NCBI GenBank assembly: GCA_046309355.1
Contig: JBKCPL010000029.1
Location: forward strand, 73,402 to 137,401
DNA from: CAYSBE01 sp046309355
Lineage (GTDB): Bacteria; Bacteroidota; Bacteroidia; UKL13-3
Length of the DNA: 64,000 nucleotides
Direction: 5' to 3'
Position 1 is the stretch's first letter. Every line of letters begins with the position of its first letter. The notes beneath the pieces were generated by a model. That model saw only the letters and a list, made by a program, of their open reading frames with translations, did not search any database and was not told the origin of the DNA. Position numbers and translations under genes: made by a program. Of this stretch, positions 1 to 7,948 are shown piece by piece.

Positions 1-1
1 T

Positions 2-382
2 AAGTTTACACCTGAAAATGTAGAGCATAATTATATTCACGAAGCCAACTACCTGCGCAATCACCTGTTCGAAGAAAAAGTATTGAATGAAAACAATACC
101 AAGGTGCAGGAAGAAGACATACGTGCAGCAGCCATCAATTACACCAAAAGCATGTTTGGCGCATACGGAAATGCCGGCCTTAGTGACGATATGCTGTGGA
201 GTATTGTAGAGCCTAGCCTGAAAAAAGACGATTACAGATCACGCATGATCAATATTGCTATCTCCAATAAAGTGCGTGAAATTATTAAATCGAAAATTAC
301 TGTTGAAGAAAAACCGGTTGATGCCGATACCTTCTTTAAACTGGTGGCCGAACACAACGAGAAACACCACCACAACCACTAA
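2..382 (+). CDS. tig: Trigger factor, C-terminal fragment (5' end outside window)
   Basis: The frame is open from the first bases, so only the last 126 residues are present and the start lies upstream of the window. The fragment resembles the C-terminal substrate-binding domain of Bacteroidota trigger factor, the ribosome-bound peptidyl-prolyl isomerase and chaperone that meets nascent chains: helical, charged, with the pattern EEDI...A..Y...MFG.YG...LSDDML. The protein ends in a short histidine-rich tail (HNEKHHHNH). A TTG inside the frame at 83 could be mistaken for a start, but similarity continues upstream of it. A strong terminator follows directly. The assignment rests on pattern recall of a poorly conserved domain, so it is good but not certain. 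Confidence 0.75.
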   Translation, partial: KFTPENVEHNYIHEANYLRNHLFEEKVLNENNTKVQEEDIRAAAINYTKSMFGAYGNAGLSDDMLWSIVEPSLKKDDYRSRMINIAISNKVREIIKSKITVEEKPVDADTFFKLVAEHNEKHHHNH

Positions 383-384
383 TA

Positions 385-412
385 AAAAATCCCCGTATCA
401 TCGGGGATTTTT
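385..412 (+). terminator. Rho-independent terminator after trigger factor
   Basis: Perfect 11-bp inverted repeat (385-395 against 402-412) with a 6-base loop and a T-rich tail. It lies 3 bases after the stop codon and ends the trigger factor transcript. Confidence 0.9.
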
Positions 413-446
413 GTTTTTATGCACTTCATGTACCTTGCGTTTATAA

Positions 447-1643
447 ATGAATACCACACACCGCGAGTTTTTTTTGCAGCATCAGGCTCAAACCAGTGAG
501 TTTCCGATAGCACTGGAGTTCAAACGTGCTGAAGGCTGCTACCTGTACGATACACAAGGCAAGGCTTACCTCGATTTAATATCAGGAATTAGTGTAAGCA
601 ACCTGGGGCACGGAAATAAGCATGTAGCCAATGCCATCATTAACCAGGTAAACAGCCACATGCACCTGATGGTGTACGGTGAATTTATTCAGGCCCCGCA
701 GGCCAGATTGGCTAGGAAACTTACATCGCTATTGCCCGAAACATTAAACTGTGTGTACTTTGTAAACTCAGGTGCCGAAGCAACGGATGGTGCGCTAAAA
801 CTGGCTAAGCGTGTAACCGGACGCTCGAAAATAGTGGCCTGCCGAAAAGCATACCACGGCAGCACCCATGCTGCACTTAGCCTGAATAGCGAAGAAGTGT
901 ACAAGAATAGATTTAGGCCGCTATTGCCCGATATCCACTTCATTGATTTTAACAACACGCAACAACTCGACTGCATCGATGAAAAAACGGCTTGCTTTAT
1001 TGTCGAAGTGGTTGCATCGGAGCAAGGCTACATTCCGGCCAATCCTGATTTTTTAGAAGCTGCCAGAAAACGCTGTTCAGAACACTGTGCGCTTCTCATT
1101 TTTGACGAAATACAAACCGGCTTTGGCCGCACAGGCAAACTGTTCGCCTTTGAACACGACCATGTTGTACCCGATATTTTACTGCTGGGAAAAGCGCTGG
1201 GGGCAGGCATGCCTATGGGTGCCTTTATAAGTTCGCAGCACATGATGAACACGTTGGCCAAAGAACCTGTTTTGGGACACATCACTACCTTTGGCGGACA
1301 TCCCGTATGTTGCTCGGCAGCGCTGGCTGGTATTGAAGAATTGGAACAAAACAGGTACATGGAGGAAGTAGCGGCTAAGGCTGAATTGTTTAAACAAAAC
1401 CTCACCCATCCTGCCATTCGACAGGTCAATGGCAAAGGCTTAATGATGAGTTTACAATTTGATTCGTTTGAACAAAACAAATCCATAATTGATTTATGTA
1501 TGAAGGATGGGCTGATTGTCGACTGGTTTTTATTTGCGCCCGACCGACTACGCATTACTCCCCCACTTTGTATAACACCCGATGAGATAGAAAAAGCGTG
1601 CAGTGTGTTGAGTAGAAATATTAATTTAGTTTCGGGTAATTAA
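447..1643 (+). CDS. Class III PLP aminotransferase (acetylornithine/ornithine aminotransferase family)
   Basis: A 398-residue fold-type I, class III pyridoxal-phosphate aminotransferase. Visible signatures are the NSGAEA motif (108-113), the pyridine-nitrogen aspartate in IFDEIQTGFGRTG (D220) and the Schiff-base lysine in LLGKALGAGMP (K249). The length matches the acetylornithine/4-aminobutyrate/ornithine aminotransferase family, which moves the terminal amino group of a diamine-type substrate to 2-oxoglutarate in the cytosol. The sequence does not settle the substrate, and no arginine or lysine pathway genes are adjacent. It stands alone between the trigger factor terminator and a lipoprotein gene. 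A weak -7-like TACCTTGC at 431-438 sits just ahead of the ATG. Confidence 0.85.
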   Translation: MNTTHREFFLQHQAQTSEFPIALEFKRAEGCYLYDTQGKAYLDLISGISVSNLGHGNKHVANAIINQVNSHMHLMVYGEFIQAPQARLARKLTSLLPETLNCVYFVNSGAEATDGALKLAKRVTGRSKIVACRKAYHGSTHAALSLNSEEVYKNRFRPLLPDIHFIDFNNTQQLDCIDEKTACFIVEVVASEQGYIPANPDFLEAARKRCSEHCALLIFDEIQTGFGRTGKLFAFEHDHVVPDILLLGKALGAGMPMGAFISSQHMMNTLAKEPVLGHITTFGGHPVCCSAALAGIEELEQNRYMEEVAAKAELFKQNLTHPAIRQVNGKGLMMSLQFDSFEQNKSIIDLCMKDGLIVDWFLFAPDRLRITPPLCITPDEIEKACSVLSRNINLVSGN

Positions 1644-1703
1644 TCCTAATTGCTAAATTGCAGGCTCTCAAATGAGTATACGCTCAACTAAAACATTCAT
1701 CCT

Positions 1704-2591
1704 ATGATACGTACAATTCTTGCTGCCCTGGCCATTTCCGCTGTTGTATTCGGTGGTTGCCGTAAAACAGAAGAGGACCCGCTGAATAATGGCGGTGATC
1801 TTATTGAGTTTTCACTAGATGAAAACATGTTCAGCAACGAAACAGAACTGTTGTTCAACGACATTGCTAAAGCTACAGAAGAAACCGGACTTGGCAAAGG
1901 TCCCAACATACCGGGTGCTACGGTGAATGATTCTACGTTTATAGGCATTAAAAAAATTATAGTAACCTATAACGGCAATAGTGCCGATGGGCAACGTTTC
2001 AGAACAGGAACGCTCAGTATTCAGCTTATCGAAGGTACTAAATGGACCAACGCAGGATCAGTTATTCGCATTGATGTAGATAATATTCGCATTACCAAAA
2101 ACGGTACAAGCAATAGTATGACAGTGCAGGGTACATACTATATTAAGAATTTAACCGGTGGCCGTGCATTCGTAGCTGCTAACGTGCAACACAAATTGTG
2201 GGGAGGTGCCACCATTGGTTTTATTAACGGTCAGGCTACCGTATGGAATATTTCACGTAAACGTACCTTTGAAAATAACTCAGGCGTATTGTCGCTCAAG
2301 GCAGAGGGCGATACCAGCGTGAACGGAGAAACAAATGTGATTGTGTGGGGTAAAAACAGAAGAGGTGTTGCATTTACTGTTATAAACAATGAACCCGTTA
2401 TGTGGAGTAGCACTTGTCCTACTAAGGTGATGAGCGGTAAGCGAACAGTAAAAGGATTTGCTGCAGACATCACCATCATTCATGGGGTGAACAGCGATGG
2501 AACTCCGACAACTACAGGCTGCCCTTACGGGTATAAATTGGAATGGAAAAACAAATCGGGCGAAGACCGTTCGACAACTATTGCCTATTGA
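1704..2591 (+). CDS. Hypothetical lipoprotein
   Basis: A 295-residue protein with a lipoprotein signal: a hydrophobic stretch followed by VFGGC, with the lipidated cysteine at residue 19. After a short acidic linker the mature part is rich in beta-strand, with many N, T, G and aromatic residues and a pair of cysteines near the C-terminus (CPTK...CPYGY). I recognise no catalytic motif or named domain. It is probably anchored to the outer membrane or the periplasmic face, as is usual for Bacteroidota lipoproteins without an acidic inner-membrane retention signal. It forms a single-gene unit with a strong terminator behind it. Confidence 0.7.
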   Translation: MIRTILAALAISAVVFGGCRKTEEDPLNNGGDLIEFSLDENMFSNETELLFNDIAKATEETGLGKGPNIPGATVNDSTFIGIKKIIVTYNGNSADGQRFRTGTLSIQLIEGTKWTNAGSVIRIDVDNIRITKNGTSNSMTVQGTYYIKNLTGGRAFVAANVQHKLWGGATIGFINGQATVWNISRKRTFENNSGVLSLKAEGDTSVNGETNVIVWGKNRRGVAFTVINNEPVMWSSTCPTKVMSGKRTVKGFAADITIIHGVNSDGTPTTTGCPYGYKLEWKNKSGEDRSTTIAY

Positions 2592-2616
2592 TATAGAAAC
2601 TCAAGTAGACATTGTT

Positions 2617-2647
2617 AAAAAGGTGGAACCATACGTTCCACCTTTTT
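2617..2647 (+). terminator. Rho-independent terminator after the lipoprotein gene
   Basis: Perfect 13-bp inverted repeat (2617-2629 against 2635-2647) with a 5-base loop. It is flanked by A and T runs, so it could work in both directions. Confidence 0.9.
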
Positions 2648-2690
2648 AGTATGTACTTACAAGTGCACCCACCCTGCTCACTCGGAATAA

Positions 2691-2724
2691 AAAAAGTGTA
2701 CTGCACGGGTGCAGCACACTTTTT
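2691..2724. terminator. Bidirectional terminator between convergent genes
   Basis: A long imperfect hairpin (9 bp, one mismatch, 5 bp, loop CGGG) bordered by A-run and T-run. It is placed to stop transcription of the - strand beta-barrel gene ending at 2745 and any read-through from the lipoprotein gene. Confidence 0.8.
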
Positions 2725-2744
2725 TATTTAGCATGCTAAATGAC

Positions 2745-3341
2745 TTAAAACGTAAACTGTACGCCTAGGTTTACTCCAACCAACTGAAAAGGTTGATCCC
2801 AGTTTATAATATCGCGGTACTGGTAAATAATCATATTGTTGCGTACCGCACCAAACAAGTGCAATCCATCCGACATTTCGTACGCAATGCCAAACGTAGG
2901 AGCAAAAATGAAATTATTGCGGTTAGTAGCCGGTGCCAAATCGGTTTTATTTTGCATGGTGTAGGCCCAGCCTAAATCGATGCCTATGTATGGCTTAATT
3001 TTACTGGGAGTTTTATCGGCTTTGGTGCCCAAAAAATAAAATTCAGCACCCAGAGTTACAGGTATAATATTCAACACGGCATCGCTTGTAGCACGCTGAA
3101 CACCTTCAATATTCAGACTCTCAAAAGGAACTGCATAAAAACCTGTACCAATGTTAAGTCTCAGGTAATCATCCAGGTGCATACCGTATTTAAGGTTCAC
3201 ACCTGCGATACTCAACTTCATGTCGCCCGAGTATGGTGTAGTTGGTATACCCAGCTGGTAGTCTACGCTGATAGTTGTTTGAGCATGGCCAATGCTGCAT
3301 AGTGTGAACAAAGCAAGAACAGATCCTAGTAATTTACGCAT
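2745..3341 (-). CDS. Outer-membrane beta-barrel protein (OmpW/PorT-like fold)
   Basis: The protein has 198 residues when started at the ATG at 3341. This start gives a clean signal peptide (MRKLL...CSIGHA, cleaved before Gln-21), while an upstream in-frame ATG at 3425 would add 28 residues that mask it. The mature part alternates hydrophobic and polar residues, has many aromatic-G/N turns and ends in VGVNLGVQFTF, a C-terminal aromatic typical of outer-membrane barrels assembled by Bam. No partner or transport substrate is visible. It is likely a small 8-stranded barrel of structural or unknown function. Confidence 0.75.
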   Translation of the reverse strand: MRKLLGSVLALFTLCSIGHAQTTISVDYQLGIPTTPYSGDMKLSIAGVNLKYGMHLDDYLRLNIGTGFYAVPFESLNIEGVQRATSDAVLNIIPVTLGAEFYFLGTKADKTPSKIKPYIGIDLGWAYTMQNKTDLAPATNRNNFIFAPTFGIAYEMSDGLHLFGAVRNNMIIYQYRDIINWDQPFQLVGVNLGVQFTF

Positions 3342-3390
3342 GGTAATAATTGGTTTTAGCGAGTGCAAAGTATAAAATACCCCGAAAATA

Positions 3391-3422
3391 AAAAAGGCTA
3401 TACGAATTAATGCCGTATAGCC
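3391..3422 (-). terminator. Distal terminator of the beta-barrel gene at 3473-4237
   Basis: Inverted repeat 3396-3403 against 3415-3422, followed on the - strand by a T-rich run. It lies 20 bases beyond a second hairpin at 3429-3451, so the two form a tandem terminator. Confidence 0.65.
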
Positions 3423-3428
3423 CATAAA

Positions 3429-3451
3429 AAAGGCCGGACTAGCCGGCCTTT
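3429..3451 (-). terminator. Proximal terminator of the beta-barrel gene at 3473-4237
   Basis: GC-rich 9-bp stem (3429-3437 against 3443-3451) with a 5-base loop. On the - strand it is followed by six T residues. Confidence 0.85.
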
Positions 3452-3472
3452 ATAATAAATTGAAAGTATTTC

Positions 3473-4237
3473 TTAACGTATAAAGTAGAATATACCTACG
3501 TTAACAGCACCCAATCCGAATGAACCTGTTCCTAAGGTAAGGTTCATTTCAGATGTACTTGTTGTTGTAGTAATTGCACCATTTTTAACTTCAGCTTTGC
3601 CCATTTCATAGTCGAATCCTAACAGGTTGTTCAAACCGGCTTGTAATGCCCAGTTATCGCTTAAGAAATGCAATACACCTAAGTTAGCTCCTAAAGAGAT
3701 TGTAGTTGTTGAAGGTGCATCAATTGATTTATGTGCCCATACACCTGGACTTGTTTCCTCAACAACAGTAGTAGTACCGCTAGCTGTACCAAAACCTAAG
3801 CCAGCACCATAATACCACATCCATTTGCCGTTGATGTCATTATACATATTTGCAAACAGATTAATACCGAAACCGGATGCCTTATTTTCATCATCAAATG
3901 CAACATCATCTGCTCCTGTTAGTGGTGGTGTAGAAACTACTCCTGTAGTTTTGTCATAAGACCGTTTAGTTACATCAGATGTACTGCCAAATCCGATTGA
4001 AGCGCCAATAGCTAGATTGTCATTCAAAAAATAACCACCGGTAATGCCCAAATTAAAACTAGAAGTACTTGGTAATTCAACTTTAGGAACGGCTACAGGA
4101 GCACCTGTTGTTTCAACAGATCCACTTTCTGAATTGAAACCAATAGTACCACCTAACATTAGTGTACCTGCACTAATTTGTGCAAATGCAGCAGAACCCG
4201 CTGCCAGCATTGCTACTGAGAATAATAGTTTTTTCAT
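3473..4237 (-). CDS. Outer-membrane beta-barrel protein
   Basis: A 254-residue protein with a signal peptide (MKKLLFSVAMLAAGSAAFA, cleaved before Gln-20). It continues as a predicted beta-barrel: repeated G-x-aromatic strands, long T/S/G/V-rich loops, and a C-terminal ...NVGIFYFIR strand. It belongs to the broad OmpA/porin-like N-terminal-barrel group common in Bacteroidota, and I see no OmpA-like peptidoglycan-binding tail. It is a single-gene unit with tandem terminators downstream. The 210-base upstream region also holds the promoter region of the divergent cbb3 operon. Confidence 0.75.
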   Translation of the reverse strand: MKKLLFSVAMLAAGSAAFAQISAGTLMLGGTIGFNSESGSVETTGAPVAVPKVELPSTSSFNLGITGGYFLNDNLAIGASIGFGSTSDVTKRSYDKTTGVVSTPPLTGADDVAFDDENKASGFGINLFANMYNDINGKWMWYYGAGLGFGTASGTTTVVEETSPGVWAHKSIDAPSTTTISLGANLGVLHFLSDNWALQAGLNNLLGFDYEMGKAEVKNGAITTTTSTSEMNLTLGTGSFGLGAVNVGIFYFIR

Positions 4238-4364
4238 GTTTTTTTGTAATTGTTTACAAACGCTAATTTATAGGGTTTTACATTTCTTTTACAAAAACGA
4301 CCTCATTCCTTTATGTGGATAACACGAAAATTAACAGATAAAAAAGACTTTACAATCAGCCTAT

Positions 4365-4378
4365 ATGATATAAATCAT
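4365..4378. promoter_or_regulatory. FNR/CRP-type palindrome upstream of the cbb3 operon
   Basis: The 14-base palindrome ATGAT-ATAA-ATCAT keeps the TGAT-N4-ATCA core of the FNR site. It lies about 70 bases before the start of the first gene of a microaerobic oxidase operon, where an oxygen-responsive FNR-family activator would be expected. Binding is inferred; no FNR gene is in the window. Confidence 0.5.
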
Positions 4379-4447
4379 AAATCTGAATGAGTTGTATCAT
4401 AGTTCACCTATTCCCTATACGCGTATTTCGCTTCAAAATTTCGCTGT

Positions 4448-5287
4448 ATGCTTCGCAAACTCTTTATACTGCTGGATGAAATGCCCGAATCACGTGTATT
4501 GCTGCAGCAATCGGTGCAAATAGTATCGGCAGTCAGAAAGCCGTCTGTAACTACCGCATACATTAACGGAGCAACCGAAATGAACTACATGCCGTTATTT
4601 GACAAAGCCTATTTGAATAATAATCAATACACTTTTGCGGATATTGTTGACAAGATACACCATCATGACAAGTCATCAGACGCAACATCAGCCCTGAGTA
4701 TAAAATTTCAATACGAGCAGACCGGTGCACGTCCTGTACTTTACCTCGATGAGGATATGCCCGAATCAAAATTTCTGTCGGATGCCCGGTATCACGATTT
4801 GCTGGTAATAGGACAATCGACCATGAGGAATATTGTAGCTACTGAAAGCGGTCATCAAATACTTAAACGTATACTGCAAAAAACCGAAACTCCCACCCTT
4901 CTTTTAGCTAATGATATAAGCAGTTTTAAAAATATTGTGCTGGTTTATGATGGCAGCACACGCAGCATGGAGGCTATAAAATTATTCTGTTACCTGTTAG
5001 GCAATCACTTTATGACGAATAATATTGTATTGTTTACTGTAATCAACGAGCAAAGTATAGCCAACGAAAGCAAAGCCTGTGATTTTATTAAAAAATACCG
5101 TATAGATTTTTCGATAAGACGTGTATATGAACATGAACACTGGTTTGAACTGGATAACTACCTCAACGAATTGAACGAATACCTGCTGGTAAACGGTGTG
5201 TGCAGAGAGTATGTCATCGAAGATATTATTTACCACACGGATAACAGCCGACTACTGAACGGCAAGCAATCTGCATTTATATTTTAA
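4448..5287 (+). CDS. Universal-stress-protein-like protein, first gene of the cbb3 operon
   Basis: A 279-residue cytosolic protein that looks like two tandem Usp-type alpha/beta units. The first half opens MLRKLFILLDEMPESR and carries a strand DLLVIGQSTM. The second half begins KNIVLVYDGSTRSMEA, matching the strand-helix start of a UspA domain. The nucleotide-binding G-x2-G-x9-G signature is degenerate, so ATP binding is doubtful. Its stop codon overlaps the start of the CcoI ATPase by one base (TAATG), which implies translational coupling. Usp-like proteins often accompany FNR-controlled respiratory genes, so a role in the microaerobic response is inferred. Confidence 0.65.
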   Translation: MLRKLFILLDEMPESRVLLQQSVQIVSAVRKPSVTTAYINGATEMNYMPLFDKAYLNNNQYTFADIVDKIHHHDKSSDATSALSIKFQYEQTGARPVLYLDEDMPESKFLSDARYHDLLVIGQSTMRNIVATESGHQILKRILQKTETPTLLLANDISSFKNIVLVYDGSTRSMEAIKLFCYLLGNHFMTNNIVLFTVINEQSIANESKACDFIKKYRIDFSIRRVYEHEHWFELDNYLNELNEYLLVNGVCREYVIEDIIYHTDNSRLLNGKQSAFIF

Positions 5288-7692
5288 TGAATACAGCCAT
5301 ACTGAATACTGCAACATGCTACCACTGCGGCAATGAATGCTCGGGTGAACGCATTGCATTCGATCAACATGATTTTTGCTGTACCGGTTGCAAAAGTGTG
5401 TATGAGTTACTTTCACAAAACAACTTATGCGAATACTATACGCTGCAAAGCAATCCGGGTATTACACGCAATCATCCTTCGGCAGTACACAAGTTTACTT
5501 ACCTGGATGAGCCAGCTGTTAAAAGTCGCTTACTAAGCTACACGGATGAACACCTGAGTAAGGCAACATTTTTCATCCCTACCATGCACTGCAGTTCGTG
5601 CATTTGGCTGCTCGAAAATCTGTATCGCCTTGATAATGGCATTACACAATCGCGTGTTAACTTTCCTAAAAAAGAACTTTCTGTATCATTCAAAAATGAC
5701 GTATGCAGTTTGCGGTCAGTTGTGACACTGCTCAGTTCGATAGGATATGAGCCCGCCATTCACCTAAATGATATTGAAACAAATATTAAAAAAGACCTGA
5801 ACCGAAAATTGATTTATCAAATAGGCGTAGCAGGTTTTTGTTTCGGCAATATAATGCTCATCAGCTTTCCTGAATACTTCGGGCTTGATAGTTTTACCAA
5901 GGGCACATTCTCCAGACTTTTCGGTTATCTCAACATGTTCCTTTCACTTCCTGTATTGCTATTCAGCGCACAGGATTATTTTAAGTCGGCCTGGCAGGGT
6001 TTAAAAAATAAGTACGTTGGTATTGATATTCCATTGGCACTTGGCATACTCGTACTTTTTGTACGAAGTGCATGGGAAATACTTACCGAAAATGGCATTG
6101 GATATTTTGATACACATGCCGGTCTCGTTTTTTTTCTGCTCATAGGAAAATGGTTTCAGCAAAAAACCTATGATACACTTTCGTTTGAGCGAGACTACCG
6201 CTCCTACTTTCCTGTTGCTGCTACGGTTATTAAAAACAACAAGGAAACATCGGTACCGGTAACTCAACTGAATGTTGGCGACCGGCTTGTTATTCGCAAT
6301 AACGAACTGATTCCGGCCGACTCTATGCTGATGAGCGGTGAGGCTTACATAGATTTTAGTTTCGTAACAGGTGAATCAAACCCCGTGAAAAAAGTAGCAG
6401 GCGAACTTATTTATGCCGGTGGCAGACTTACCGGTAAATGGGTTGAGATGGAAGTGATAAAAAAAGTATCGCAAAGCTACTTAACACAACTGTGGAACAA
6501 TGAGCATTTCACTAAAAACCACGTTAGTCGCCTGCAAACCTTTCAGCAAAAAGTGAGCAGGTATTTTACGTTTGGATTGCTGATTGTGGCCATGGGTTCT
6601 GCTGTATGGTGGAGTGTGGCTAATCAGGCTTTGATATGGAATGCCGTTACTGCTGTTTTAATTATTGCATGTCCGTGTGCACTTGCACTTTCAAGTCCGT
6701 TTGCTTTAGGTACCGCCATGCGTTTGCTGGGCAAAAAAGGTTTCTATGTTAAATCACCCGAAACAGTAGAACACCTGGCAAAAGTCAATCATATTGTTTT
6801 CGATAAAACGGGCACCATCACTCAATCCAATGAAGCGGAAGTTGCCTATCACGGTGCTGAATTAAGCGGCAACACGGTATCCTTGATAGCCGCTGCCACA
6901 CAGCAATCAACACATCCGTTAAGTAAAAAAATACATACCTTTCTTGCTGTATCCTCGCACAGTATTCCTGATGTATTTGTAGAAATAACAGGCAAGGGAA
7001 TTCTAGCGGTTTCAAACGGTACCGAGCTTAAACTGGGCTCAGCAGCATTTGTTAACTACCCGGATATAACCAATAGCGGTGCACTGCGTACACGCGTGTA
7101 CATCAGCATAAACAATGTACCCAGTGGATATTTTGAATTTAAGCATCACTACCGTACCGGTTTGCATGAGGTCATTTCTGAACTACGCAACTGCAACACC
7201 TTATCTCTGTTATCAGGCGATAATGATTCGGAACGAAATGCACTGAGTGCATTTTTTACAGCAAGCGATGACCTCCACTTTAATCAGTCGCCCATTGATA
7301 AGCTGAACCGCATTGAAGAGTGGAAGAAAAAAAATAACGTACTGATGATAGGTGACGGACTTAACGATGCAGGTGCACTTAAAGCAGCCGATGTTGGAAT
7401 TTCGATAACCGAAAATACATCGCATTTCTCACCTGCTTCAGATGTTATTATGGATGCACATTTATTTGGCAGCCTGCCACGCTATCTGAAATTTTCAAAA
7501 AGCACCGTACGAATTATCCATGCCAGTTTTAGTATATCGCTCATGTACAATATAGTTGGTTTAAGCTTTGCCGTTCAGGGTACATTATCGCCACTTATTG
7601 CAGCAATACTTATGCCTCTCAGTTCAGTAACTGTTATTGCATTTACCACACTGGCCACCTCATTGGCAGCTAAAAAACATCAGATACTATGA
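5287..7692 (+). CDS. ccoI: Copper-translocating P-type ATPase CcoI (cbb3 oxidase assembly)
   Basis: An 801-residue P1B-type ATPase. The order of elements is an N-terminal cysteine-rich metal-binding segment (CYHCGNEC, then CCTGC near residue 31), an HMA-like domain with MHCSSC (100-105), membrane helices, the TGES actuator loop (361-364), the CPC copper-binding motif (462-464), the phosphorylated aspartate in DKTGT (D506) and a GDGLND hinge. CcoI/FixI exports Cu(I) from the cytosol so that copper can reach the CuB site of cbb3 oxidase. It overlaps the Usp-like gene upstream by 1 base and ccoS downstream by 4 bases (ATGA). The operon context makes the CcoI role much more likely than general copper resistance. 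Confidence 0.95.
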   Translation: MNTAILNTATCYHCGNECSGERIAFDQHDFCCTGCKSVYELLSQNNLCEYYTLQSNPGITRNHPSAVHKFTYLDEPAVKSRLLSYTDEHLSKATFFIPTMHCSSCIWLLENLYRLDNGITQSRVNFPKKELSVSFKNDVCSLRSVVTLLSSIGYEPAIHLNDIETNIKKDLNRKLIYQIGVAGFCFGNIMLISFPEYFGLDSFTKGTFSRLFGYLNMFLSLPVLLFSAQDYFKSAWQGLKNKYVGIDIPLALGILVLFVRSAWEILTENGIGYFDTHAGLVFFLLIGKWFQQKTYDTLSFERDYRSYFPVAATVIKNNKETSVPVTQLNVGDRLVIRNNELIPADSMLMSGEAYIDFSFVTGESNPVKKVAGELIYAGGRLTGKWVEMEVIKKVSQSYLTQLWNNEHFTKNHVSRLQTFQQKVSRYFTFGLLIVAMGSAVWWSVANQALIWNAVTAVLIIACPCALALSSPFALGTAMRLLGKKGFYVKSPETVEHLAKVNHIVFDKTGTITQSNEAEVAYHGAELSGNTVSLIAAATQQSTHPLSKKIHTFLAVSSHSIPDVFVEITGKGILAVSNGTELKLGSAAFVNYPDITNSGALRTRVYISINNVPSGYFEFKHHYRTGLHEVISELRNCNTLSLLSGDNDSERNALSAFFTASDDLHFNQSPIDKLNRIEEWKKKNNVLMIGDGLNDAGALKAADVGISITENTSHFSPASDVIMDAHLFGSLPRYLKFSKSTVRIIHASFSISLMYNIVGLSFAVQGTLSPLIAAILMPLSSVTVIAFTTLATSLAAKKHQIL

Positions 7693-7853
7693 ATATAATG
7701 TACATACTTATTGGAACCAGTTTGCTTATGGCCATCGGTTTTCTGGCAGCATTTATCTGGTCGGTTCGAAGCGGTCAGCTGGATGATGATTACACGCCTT
7801 CAGTTCGAATTTTGTTTGAAGACAAACCATCAGACAAAACAAAACATGATTAA
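7689..7853 (+). CDS. ccoS: cbb3-type oxidase assembly protein CcoS
   Basis: A 54-residue protein, beginning MNIMYILIGTSLLMAIG, that overlaps the ccoI stop by 4 bases. It has one N-terminal membrane helix followed by WSVRSGQLDD and an acidic, charged tail. The FxWxxxSGQ(Y/F/L)DD pattern is the CcoS hallmark. CcoS is needed for insertion of heme and copper into the catalytic subunit of cbb3 oxidase. The gene is easily missed because of its size; position and motif make the call firm. Confidence 0.92.
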   Translation: MNIMYILIGTSLLMAIGFLAAFIWSVRSGQLDDDYTPSVRILFEDKPSDKTKHD

Positions 7854-7948
7854 TATCATTCGAGTACCTGCTTAAAATCATTTTTCAAAAATATGTCCGA
7901 AAGTAGCTTGCACCCGCAATCATTCATAAACCTAAAGAATACACCTCT

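Noticed and set aside
360..382. Artificial His-tag at the trigger factor C-terminus
   Set aside because: HNEKHHHNH is irregular and fits a natural histidine-rich tail; the natural terminator follows directly.
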